A stretch of 58,098 bases of DNA, taken from the NCBI RefSeq assembly GCF_022829515.1, contig NZ_JAKSYL010000298.1, forward strand, positions 1 to 58,098, read 5' to 3'. Below the pieces are notes generated by a model. It saw only the letters and a list, made by a program, of their open reading frames with translations, was not told the DNA's origin and did not search any database. Shown here one piece after another: positions 50,481-58,098 of the stretch. The position numbers were made by a program, and so were the translations under genes. Origin of the DNA: Methylobacterium sp. J-048. GTDB taxonomy: Bacteria > Pseudomonadota > Alphaproteobacteria > Rhizobiales > Beijerinckiaceae. Numbering within the stretch: the first letter of the stretch is position 1; every line of letters starts with the position of its first letter.

Positions 50481-51032
50481 ATGTCGGCATTACGATATAG
50501 TCTTCTCGGACTCTCCGCCCTATCGTTGGCCCTCGTGGTGGTTTTCTGGGCCGTGAGTGGGCACGTCGGCGATCTGAGTGTATTTTTGGTGGCGGCTTTT
50601 CTGCTCGCCAACAGCGTATATATTTTATTCTCCAGGCCAACACTTCGCGCGAGCTCTGTGTTAGACCGCGCGGCCACAGGACTTGCTTTCGCATCGCTCG
50701 AACTTCAGCACCAGGCCAAGGAGGCGAAGATCCGGGAGGCCGAGGCCGAGCGGATCAGGGTGCAGGAGGCCGAGCAGAACAAGTCGAAGCTGCGGGCGGC
50801 CGAGGAGTTCATCAGCTACGTGCGCCAGAACCCGCTGATGCGGAGCCGGCAAACGCTCGCGATCAAGCAGATCACGCTGCTCAGCGACACGAAAAGCATC
50901 GCCCTTCCGGGTCCGGAACTGCTCCGCCCCGGCCAGTCCGAGCTGAACGGCCGGCACCATGCCGATCTGGGTGCGACGACCCTGACCCAACCGGCCCCGC
51001 CCGCCGATGCGCCGCCGCGCCTCGAAGCCTGA
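50481..51032 (+). CDS. membrane protein with two helices and a coiled coil
   Basis: 183 residues. Two membrane helices (YSLLGLSALSLALVVVFWAV and VFLVAAFLLANSVYILF) are followed by a charged coiled coil (LELQHQAKEAKIREAEAERIRVQEAEQNKSKLRAAEEFISYVRQ) and a Pro/Leu-rich tail. Both ends of the hairpin would face the cytoplasm. No family is recognised. The first third of the gene and its upstream region are much less GC-rich than the surroundings, while the rest is normal. Confidence 0.72.
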   Translation: MSALRYSLLGLSALSLALVVVFWAVSGHVGDLSVFLVAAFLLANSVYILFSRPTLRASSVLDRAATGLAFASLELQHQAKEAKIREAEAERIRVQEAEQNKSKLRAAEEFISYVRQNPLMRSRQTLAIKQITLLSDTKSIALPGPELLRPGQSELNGRHHADLGATTLTQPAPPADAPPRLEA

Positions 51033-51299
51033 CCGGCCTGCGTCGCCTGCGCACGCGGCGCTCGAGACACCGCCAACCGGAACTTCCCTTCGTAGCTTGG
51101 TCGCCCGTCACGGAGCCTCGAGGGTCGCGCCTGCGACGACCTCACGACCCGGCGGGCCGCGTCGCGCCGGGATGCGATTCCCCGCGGAACCATCCCGGCT
51201 GCCTGCGGCTTGCTGAGGCGGACCTGGGAAGGATTTGCTCCTCTCACGGATCCTAGGGAAACCACCGCCCACCAACGGCGGCATGAGAGGAAACATCCT

Positions 51300-51563
51300 T
51301 TGCGCACCACGCTCATCACCGCGGCCCTGCTCGCCGCCTTCGGCGCTGCCGTCGCAGCGCCTGCGTCCGCTGCCCCGATCGGCCCCGGCGCGGTCGCCGC
51401 CCCGGCCGACATCGTCGCCACCGTCCAGATGGACCGTATGGAGCGCCACATGGAACGTCGGCACATGGAGCGCCGGATGATGCGGCGTCACATGGAGCGT
51501 CGCATGATGCACCGTGAGATGCGTCACCGCATGATGCGCCGGGATATGATGCATCGCATGTAA
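51300..51563 (+). CDS. exported peptide with Met/Arg/His/Glu-only tail
   Basis: 87 residues from a TTG (51300-51302) that GAGAGG, eight bases upstream, singles out; farther-upstream starts would bury the signal peptide. Residues 1-25 are a Sec signal (RTTLITAALLAAFGAAVAAPASA). After a short linker, about 43 residues consist only of Met, Arg, His, Glu and Asp in loose repeats (MERHMERRHMERRMMRR...). The repeats suggest a helix with metal-binding or oxidisable Met/His residues, for example copper handling; this is speculation. It ends at a strong terminator. Confidence 0.7.
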   Translation: MRTTLITAALLAAFGAAVAAPASAAPIGPGAVAAPADIVATVQMDRMERHMERRHMERRMMRRHMERRMMHREMRHRMMRRDMMHRM

Positions 51564-51603
51564 GGCGAAACGGCACCCGGGCCTCGTCCCGGCGGGCATC
51601 GTG

Positions 51604-51640
51604 GGCTTGGCCGCGGCGGAAACCGCGGCCAAGCCTTTTT
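51604..51640 (+). terminator. Rho-independent terminator after the Met/His-rich peptide gene
   Basis: A 13-bp perfect stem GGCTTGGCCGCGG/CCGCGGCCAAGCC (51604-51616 with 51623-51635), a six-base loop and TTTTT make a classic terminator. Confidence 0.92.
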
Positions 51641-51764
51641 CATGTCCAGATCTTTTTCACGTGCAGCGCGGTCAACGGACGGAGCGCGCCCGTGAGGGCG
51701 TCGTGGGCCGATCGAACCATCTGCGGCGCAACGCGTTTCAAGCGTCCGGTAGGAGACAGGTACG

Positions 51765-52082
51765 ATGAAAGCGTTTTTGGCAGCGGTCGCCGTCGGTTTC
51801 GGCGTGATGTCCGTGCTCGGGCCGGCTCAGGCTCAGCGCGGCCCCGATTACGGCTACGGCGATCGGGATTACGGGGGGCGGGATCGCGACGATTATCGGG
51901 GCCGCGACCGCGATTATCGGGACCGCGGCTACGGCGAGCGCGCCTATGGCGGGTTCGACGAGCGCGAGTATCTGCGCTGCAACCCGGATGTCCGCCGGGC
52001 GATCGCGAATGGCCAGATGGAATCCGGCGCGGCCCATTACCGGACCTTCGGCCGCCGCGAGGGTCGTCGCCTGAGCTGCTGA
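51765..52082 (+). CDS. exported low-complexity protein with RDYG-type repeats
   Basis: 105 residues. The signal peptide (MKAFLAAVAVGFGVMSVLGPAQAQ) is followed by about 45 residues of Gly/Tyr/Arg/Asp repeats (YGDRDYGGRDRDDYRGRDRDYRDRGYGERAYGG). A small C-terminal domain comes last (FDEREYLRCNPDVRRAIANGQMESGAAHYRTFGRREGRRLSC) with two cysteines; its YLxxNPDVxxA...GxxxSGxxHYxxFGxxEGR pattern resembles a short repeat unit found in secreted and surface proteins. TAGGAG upstream sets the start. Convergent with the GH63 gene. Confidence 0.78.
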   Translation: MKAFLAAVAVGFGVMSVLGPAQAQRGPDYGYGDRDYGGRDRDDYRGRDRDYRDRGYGERAYGGFDEREYLRCNPDVRRAIANGQMESGAAHYRTFGRREGRRLSC

Positions 52083-52087
52083 CGCGC

Positions 52088-54760
52088 TTACCGCGGTCGG
52101 GCGCGGTCGCGCAGCAGGTTGAGGATCAGCGCGGTCCAGCCTGTCTGGTGTGAGGCGCCGAGGCCCCGGCCGGTGTCGCCGTCGAAGAACTCGTGAAACA
52201 GCAGGGCCTCCTCGGCGCCGGGCGCCGGGGGGATCGGCGGCCGCGCCCCGAAAGCCGGCCGGCGCCCATCCTGGTCCTTGGCGAACAGGGCGATCAGCCG
52301 ATCTTCCAGGGCGTCGGCGATCGCGCGGAGCGTGAGCATCGCGCCCGATCCCGTCGGGTATTCCACCACGAACTCGTCGCCGTAATAGGTGTGGAACCGC
52401 CGCAGCGCCTCGATGATCAGGTAGTTCATCGGCATCCACACCGGCCCGCGCCAGTTCGAATTGCCGCCGAACATGTTCGAGGTCGAATCGGCCGGGTCGT
52501 ACCGGACTGTGAACGAGGCCCCCAGCTCGTTGAGGACATAGGGTTCGTCCCGGTGGACCTTCGACAGCGAGCGCACGCCGTAGGGCGAAAGGAACTCGGC
52601 CTCGTCGAGCATCCGCCGCAGCAGCGCCTTCATCCGGTGCCCGCGCAGCAGCGACAGGAGCTTGCGGTCCTTCACGCCGCCCTCGTTCCAGCGCGAGACC
52701 AGACGGGCGAGGTTCGGCCGGTTCTCCAGCGCCCAGTTCAGGCGTCGGGCGAAGTCCGGCAGCCGCTGGAGCACGGAGGGCTCGATCACCTCCACGGCGA
52801 AGAGCGGCACCAGCCCGACCATCGAGCGGACCCGCAAGGGCAGCATCCCGCCGCCGGGGATGTCGACCTCGTCGTAGTAGAATTCATCGACCTCGTCCCA
52901 GAGGCCGAACCCCTCCTCGCCGCCCCCCTGCCCGCCCATCTCGGTCATCGCCTCGGCGATCAGCAGGAAATGCTCGAAGAACTTCGAGGCGGTGCTCTCG
53001 TAGACGTCGTTGTGGAGCGCCAGCTCCAGGGCGATGCGCATCATGTTGAGGGCGTACATCGCCATCCAGGCGGTGCCGTCGGCCTGGTGGACCACCCCGA
53101 AGCCCGGGGGCGGCCGCGACCGGTCGAACACCCCGACATTGTCGAGCCCCAGGAAGCCGCCCTGGAAGACGTTGCGCCCCTGGGCGTCCTTGCGGTTCAC
53201 CCACCAGGTGAAGTTGATCAGCAGCTTGTGGAACACGCCCTCCAGGAAGGCGAGGTCGCCGCGCCCGCCCCGCCGGTCCCGGTCGATCTCGAACACCCGG
53301 TAGGCCGCCCAGGCATGGACCGGCGGGTTGGCGTCGCCGAATTCCCACTCGTAGGCCGGGAGCTGCCCGTTCGGGTGCATGTACCATTCGCGGGTGAGCA
53401 GCAGGAGCTGCTTCTTGGCGAAGTCCGGGTCGAGCAGGGCGAGCGGCAGGCAGTGGAAGGCGAGGTCCCAGGCGGCGAACCACGGGTATTCCCAGGTGTC
53501 GGGCATCGACAGCACGTCGGCCGCCGCGAAATGGCGCCACTGGCTGTTGCGGCCGCCCTCGCGCTCCCGGGGCGGAACCGGCTGGAGCGGGTCGCCCTCC
53601 AGCCAGCGCCGCACGTCGTAGCAATAGAGCTGCTTCGACCAGATCAGGCCGGCGGCGGCCTGCCGGAAGATCGTGCGGGCATCCGGATCCGTGATGCCGT
53701 CCTGAAGCCCCTCGTAGAACGCGTCCGCCTCGGCCACCCGGCGCCGGACGACGGCGCCCTCGGCGTCGACCGGGCGCACCCTTGAGCCGGCCGACAGGCG
53801 CAGCCGGATCTGGGCGGTGGCGCCGGGCTCCAGCCGCAGGGCGTAGTGCAGGCCGAGCTTCGTGCCCGCATCCCGGCGGATCGCCGAGGTCTCGCCCGCG
53901 ACGATCGCCGCGTGCAGGCCGTCCTTGAATGGGCCGGTCGCGTCCGGCTGGCACCCGTGCAGCCGCAGGTTGGTGTCGTTCTCGCAGAACAGCAGCTCCG
54001 GCGCGCCGTCATAGGCGAGGCGATAGGGGCCGAGCCGCGGATGCGCGCAGGTCACGCCGCCCTCGGGATCGGCGGCGATCCGCGGGCGCGCCTGCCCGTC
54101 CTGCCACGACCAGGTGTTGCGGAACCAGAGCTGCGGGATCAGGTGGAGCTCGGCGGTCTCCGGGCCCCGGTTGAGCGCGGTGACGACGGCGTGGATGTCG
54201 TCGGCATCCGCCTTGGCGTATTCCACGGTGATGTCGAAGAACCGGCCGTCCTCGAAGATCCCGGTCTCCTCGATCTCGTATTCCGGCTGGTCGCGCCCGC
54301 GCGCCAGGTTCTCGCGCACCAGCGCCTCGTAGGGGAACGCCGCCTGCGGGTAGCGGTAGAGCAGCTTGAGGTAGGCGTGGCTCGGGACTGCGTCGAGGTA
54401 ATGGTAGACCTCCTTGACGTCCTCGCCGTGGTTGCCCTCCTGGTTGGTCAGGCCGAACAGGCGCTCCTTGAGGATGCGGTCGCGTCCGTTCCACAGGGCC
54501 AGGGCCAGGCACAGGCCGCCGCGCTCGTCGCAGATCCCGGCCAGCCCGTCCTCGCCCCAGCGATAGGCGCGCGAGCGCGCCTCCTCGTGCGGCAGCGCCC
54601 GCCAGGCATTGCCGTCGGGGCTGTAATCCTCCCGCACCGTCCCCCATTGCCGCTCGCTGAGATACGGCCCCCACAGGGACCAGGCCCGGTCGCCCCTGCC
54701 CTGCTCGGCGATCCGGCGGCGCTCCGCCCAATCCACGGATTCATCCCGGTCAGGCCCCAT
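52088..54760 (-). CDS. GH63-type glucosidase-like glycoside hydrolase
   Basis: An 890-residue cytoplasmic enzyme of the MGH1/YgjK/mannosylglycerate-hydrolase group within GH63: an N-terminal beta domain (about 1-350) and a C-terminal (alpha/alpha)6 barrel. Barrel motifs include MPDTWEYPWFAAWDLAFHCLPLALLDPDFAKKQLLLL (with the conserved W-D-x-AFH), GFGLWDEVDEFYYDEV, and the C-terminal NSNWRGPVWMPMNYLIIEAL, which holds the family's W-R/N-GP-W site. There is no signal peptide. It probably cleaves alpha-glucosides or mannosylglycerate-like solutes; the substrate is unknown. Confidence 0.88.
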   Translation of the reverse strand: MGPDRDESVDWAERRRIAEQGRGDRAWSLWGPYLSERQWGTVREDYSPDGNAWRALPHEEARSRAYRWGEDGLAGICDERGGLCLALALWNGRDRILKERLFGLTNQEGNHGEDVKEVYHYLDAVPSHAYLKLLYRYPQAAFPYEALVRENLARGRDQPEYEIEETGIFEDGRFFDITVEYAKADADDIHAVVTALNRGPETAELHLIPQLWFRNTWSWQDGQARPRIAADPEGGVTCAHPRLGPYRLAYDGAPELLFCENDTNLRLHGCQPDATGPFKDGLHAAIVAGETSAIRRDAGTKLGLHYALRLEPGATAQIRLRLSAGSRVRPVDAEGAVVRRRVAEADAFYEGLQDGITDPDARTIFRQAAAGLIWSKQLYCYDVRRWLEGDPLQPVPPREREGGRNSQWRHFAAADVLSMPDTWEYPWFAAWDLAFHCLPLALLDPDFAKKQLLLLTREWYMHPNGQLPAYEWEFGDANPPVHAWAAYRVFEIDRDRRGGRGDLAFLEGVFHKLLINFTWWVNRKDAQGRNVFQGGFLGLDNVGVFDRSRPPPGFGVVHQADGTAWMAMYALNMMRIALELALHNDVYESTASKFFEHFLLIAEAMTEMGGQGGGEEGFGLWDEVDEFYYDEVDIPGGGMLPLRVRSMVGLVPLFAVEVIEPSVLQRLPDFARRLNWALENRPNLARLVSRWNEGGVKDRKLLSLLRGHRMKALLRRMLDEAEFLSPYGVRSLSKVHRDEPYVLNELGASFTVRYDPADSTSNMFGGNSNWRGPVWMPMNYLIIEALRRFHTYYGDEFVVEYPTGSGAMLTLRAIADALEDRLIALFAKDQDGRRPAFGARPPIPPAPGAEEALLFHEFFDGDTGRGLGASHQTGWTALILNLLRDRARPR

Positions 54761-55155
54761 CAGCCGCGCCCCGGATGGCTGACGGCGGGCGGCCTGTGGT
54801 CGAACCTGCGGAGCGGCGGAGGAACGGTCATCGATCTCGATCGGCTGCGACGGATTTGGGCCCCGGATGCATCATCGAAGCCACGCTACCTGAGGTGCGT
54901 GGACGCCGCGGCCGCTCCGGCAGGATCGGGCTCGGGCGCGCGCCGGCCGCTTCGAATGATGCGGCGCATGGGTGTGGAGCGTCCGCAAAGATAAAGCCGG
55001 CGCGCAACAGCACGATGCTTGCGGCCTTGACGGCGCGGCGCGTTGAAATGAGGGTCAGGCCCGCGTCGCTGCAGGTCGATGCACGGTCCGTGAGTCTGGC
55101 CGAAATGTTGCATGCGCCTGCAGGCGCGCATTAACCTTAGAACGCGGGGGCGGTA
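54761..55155. other. 395-base intergenic region
   Basis: No gene is supported. The one long plus-strand frame is arginine/alanine-rich without motifs. The last 60 bases become less GC-rich (GCGCATTAACCTTAGAACG) and lead into GGGGGCGGTA before the binding-protein ATG, so the promoter is probably here. Confidence 0.45.
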
Positions 55156-56289
<1,134 letters not shown>

Positions 56290-56314
56290 GGTCCGCAACT
56301 GTCGAGGCGAAAAT

Positions 56315-56423
56315 CCCGGTTTCGAAAGGTCTTCGACCTTTCGCGGGTCCAGGGCAGAGCCCTGGCGCCTCGGGACTGCGCGCCCCGAACCCCGCCAAAG
56401 GGCCGCGAGCCCTTTGGGATCTC
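56315..56423 (+). repeat. dispersed intergenic hairpin repeat, copy 4
   Basis: The repeat carries AAAGGTCTTCGACCTTT, CCAGGGCAGAGCCCTGG and CCAAAGGGCCGCGAGCCCTTTGG in order, with CCCCGAACCCCG before the last. It lies between the convergent binding-protein and clpP genes. Confidence 0.8.
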
Positions 56424-56462
56424 GATTTTGCCTGTACCGAGCTGAGGGGGCCTGACGGCCCG

Positions 56463-57086
56463 TTATGATGACCCGATGGCGGCCCTGTCGTCCTCATGAG
56501 GCTGAAGCACGCGATCGATCAGGCCCCACGCCAACGCTTCCTCGGCGGTCATGAAGTGGTCGCGGTCCATCGCCCGCTCGAAATCCTCGTAGGGGCGGCC
56601 GCAATGCTCGGCATAGAGCCGGGTCATGCGGTGCTTCGTTTTGCGGGTTTCCTCGGCATGGATCAGGATGTCTGAGGCCTGCCCCTGGAACCCGCCCAAG
56701 GGCTGATGGATGTGGATGCTCGCGTTGGGGAGGGCCGCACGTCCGCCGGGCGCGCCGGCCATCAAGAGGAACGAGCCCATGGAGCGGGCGGTGCCCATGC
56801 AGAGGGTATGAACCGGTGCCCGGATGTGGCGCATGGTATCGTACATCGCCAATCCGCTGGTCACGACCCCACCCGGGGAATTGATGTAGAGGTGGATCGG
56901 CGTCTTCGGATTCTCGGCTTCGAGGAACAGGAGCTGCGCGCAGATCAGTGCGGCGACCGTATCGTTGACCTCGCCGTTGAGGAAGATGATCCGCTCGCGC
57001 AGCAGGCGCGAATAGATGTCAAAGGACCGTTCGCCTCGGTTGGATTGCTCCACGACGATCGGGACGAGTTGCATCGCTTCGCGCAT
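56463..57086 (-). CDS. clpP: ATP-dependent Clp protease proteolytic subunit (paralogue)
   Basis: A 207-residue ClpP serine peptidase that forms a 14-mer barrel with ClpA/X. Catalytic residues are present: Ser in TARSMGSFLLMAG, His in IHIHQPLGG and Asp in ALAWGLIDRV. INSPGGVVTSGLAMYDTM is the substrate-binding strand. Compared with the usual CMGQAASMGAFLL and MIHQP, the motifs are slightly altered (CMGTARSMGSFLL, IHIHQP), and clpX is not adjacent. This suggests a secondary ClpP, not the clpP-clpX copy. The start follows AAGGGG. Confidence 0.93.
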   Translation of the reverse strand: MREAMQLVPIVVEQSNRGERSFDIYSRLLRERIIFLNGEVNDTVAALICAQLLFLEAENPKTPIHLYINSPGGVVTSGLAMYDTMRHIRAPVHTLCMGTARSMGSFLLMAGAPGGRAALPNASIHIHQPLGGFQGQASDILIHAEETRKTKHRMTRLYAEHCGRPYEDFERAMDRDHFMTAEEALAWGLIDRVLQPHEDDRAAIGSS

Positions 57087-57132
57087 CGGCGACCCCTTAA
57101 GTCTTCGGACAACGATAGATCGATGCGCCGTT

Positions 57133-57492
57133 TCAGGCTGCGCGCATGAGCGGCGGCCCGTTGGTGTTCGAGGCGGCCCGCCTCATCCGGTCGAACCGCG
57201 GGTCGGTCAGCGCGTGGATCACCCAGAGACGCGTTCCGCCGGATCCGTTCGGGGCGATCCGGAACGTCACGGTGCTTTCGAGAAACGGGGGCGCATCGTC
57301 GCGCAGCCGATACCGAAGCTCTTCGCCGGGGGTGACGGAGATCGCTTCCGGGTGGGCCAGGGCGCTGCCCGGCAGCCAGATGTCGCGAAGCTCCGGCGTA
57401 TGGAGGGCGCGCCAGACCTTGTGTGGTGGCGCATCGAGCTCGTAATCGCCTGCGATGCCGGTCTCGGCCACGTCGGGCTCCGCGTCGCTCAT
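57133..57492 (-). CDS. SRPBCC/AHSA1-type protein
   Basis: A 119-residue START-like domain: YELDAPPHKVWRALHTPELRDIWLPGS and TVTFRIAPNGSGGTRLWVIHAL are the first and last blocks of the polyketide-cyclase/AHSA1 family. It overlaps the upstream ArsR gene by four bases (ATGA), and ArsR-SRPBCC pairs are common in proteobacteria. The hydrophobic pocket would bind a small ligand; the role is unknown. Confidence 0.87.
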   Translation of the reverse strand: MSDAEPDVAETGIAGDYELDAPPHKVWRALHTPELRDIWLPGSALAHPEAISVTPGEELRYRLRDDAPPFLESTVTFRIAPNGSGGTRLWVIHALTDPRFDRMRRAASNTNGPPLMRAA

Positions 57493-57803
57493 TGGTCCAT
57501 ATCCTTCAGCAGCGCCTTGAGAGCTTCGATGCGGGCGGGCCAGTAGGCGCGATACTTCGACAGCCACTGGGCAATGTGCGTCAGCCCTTCCGGGTCGACC
57601 TCGTAATTCACGAATCGGCCTTGCCGTTCTTCCCGAACCAGTCCGGCGCTCCGAAGAACCGAGAGGTGCTGAGACATCGCCGGCTGGCTGATCCCCATCC
57701 CCTCCCGCAAGACGCTAGCGTTCATGCTGCCCGCAGCCAGCTTCTCGAAGATCGCGCGCCGGGTCGGATCCGCCAACGCGCGGAAAAGATCGTCCTCGCT
57801 CAT
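57489..57803 (-). CDS. ArsR-family transcriptional regulator
   Basis: A 104-residue winged-helix repressor: DLFRALADPTRRAIFEKLAAGSMNASVLREGMGISQPAMSQHLSVLRSAGLVREERQGRFVNYEVDPEGL is the ArsR fold. It lacks the ELCVCDL metal-binding cysteines of ArsR/SmtB proper and belongs to the branch coupled with SRPBCC proteins. ATG at 57801-57803 gives the conserved start MSEDDLFRALADPTR; an upstream frame to 57863 is unlikely. Confidence 0.92.
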   Translation of the reverse strand: MSEDDLFRALADPTRRAIFEKLAAGSMNASVLREGMGISQPAMSQHLSVLRSAGLVREERQGRFVNYEVDPEGLTHIAQWLSKYRAYWPARIEALKALLKDMDQ

Positions 57804-57883
57804 GCCGTAACATAAGCAGTCGCTTATGTGATTGGCACGTCCGAAGATCCGATGGTGCTCCACGATTCGGACCTGGGAAGATT

Positions 57884-57992
57884 CTGGTTTCGAAATGTCT
57901 TCGACCTTTCGCGGGTCCAGGGCGGAGCCGTGGCGCCTCGGGGCTGCGCGCCCCGAACCCCGCCAAAGGGCCGCGGGCCCTTTGGAATCCCG
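57884..57992 (+). repeat. dispersed intergenic hairpin repeat, copy 5
   Basis: This is a slightly degenerate copy: GAAATGTCTTCGACCTTTC has a mismatch in hairpin 1, CCAGGGCGGAGCCGTGG has one in hairpin 2, and CCAAAGGGCCGCGGGCCCTTTGG is intact. It lies upstream of the ArsR gene, not at a known gene end. The remaining bases to 58098 show no gene. Confidence 0.75.
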
Positions 57993-58098
57993 GTACCGGT
58001 GCGCCGATCCAACGGAATCGGGAGCCCCATCGGCCGAACGACCGAGGGTGGCTGCCGGGACAGGGTGGCCGCGAAGGCCTTATGCTCCCGCTTCCGCG

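Noticed and set aside
54775..55134. Possible plus-strand gene before the binding protein
   Set aside because: Low-information Arg/Ala sequence, no ribosome site, no motif.

Overview
The window is uniformly GC-rich chromosomal DNA from an alphaproteobacterium, most likely Hyphomicrobiales and probably Methylobacteriaceae. This rests on a circularly permuted, two-piece tmRNA gene, a stand-alone rpsD, a cyo quinol oxidase operon followed by SURF1, and a large methylmalonyl-CoA mutase resembling McmA of Methylobacterium. The genus is inferred from overall gene resemblance; no database was searched. Most of the window is ordinary core and niche metabolism, interrupted by patches of decay, small toxin-antitoxin pairs and a dispersed intergenic repeat.

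Region by region. 1-1451 (minus): a chemoreceptor gene whose signalling domain breaks off near base 141 and is joined to a fragment of an acyl-CoA ligase. 1759-2711: ssrA with its promoter and end hairpin, an intact tRNA-Val(GAC), and a second tRNA-Val lacking its 3' third. 2918-6147: an unknown beta-rich protein coupled to a double-domain glycosyltransferase. 6339-12950: an MHS-family transporter, then cyoABCD-surf1. 13007-15172: methylmalonyl-CoA mutase, followed by an unrecognised two-gene module with a PIN-like nuclease. 16064-20823: Tat-exported hydrolase, phosphoglucomutase, VOC protein with a WYL regulator, and an acetyltransferase. 21021-22529: rpsD, a small exported protein and a DUF2293 protein. 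22747-26610: an accessory patch with a lower-GC exported protein, a 20-codon leader ORF, a frameshifted ABC exporter, a severed phosphatase-like gene, IS3-family debris and a parD/parE pair. 26804-30026: a Mop-domain protein and the coupled operon tsaD-GNAT-gpsA.

30164-33182: LysR regulator divergent from a DHA2 efflux pump, then an EVE protein. 33241-37749: a PleC/DivJ-like sensor kinase and iorA-iorB, a periplasm-targeted molybdenum oxidoreductase. 37908-42242: a uracil-DNA-glycosylase-like protein, brnT/brnA, pyrF, a DUF1330 protein, and a TetR regulator divergent from a short-chain dehydrogenase. 42350-45371: a small conserved-looking protein, a DUF892 ferritin-like protein and an outer-membrane porin with an in-frame amber stop near its end. 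45391-47136: a glutathione S-transferase divergent from an HxlR regulator with an obvious inverted-repeat operator, then a PAS protein. 47330-50029 (minus): a tauABC-type importer. 50481-54760: three small membrane or exported proteins and a GH63-type glucosidase. 55156-57803: an orphan LivK-type binding protein, a ClpP paralogue and an ArsR-SRPBCC pair.

At least five copies (some partial) of a three-hairpin intergenic repeat lie at gene ends (19047, 30027, 33183, 56315, 57884) and probably act as terminators. Four loci look damaged: the chemoreceptor, the ABC exporter, the phosphatase-like gene and the porin. Single-base lesions in two of these could be sequencing errors, so raw reads matter before calling them pseudogenes.
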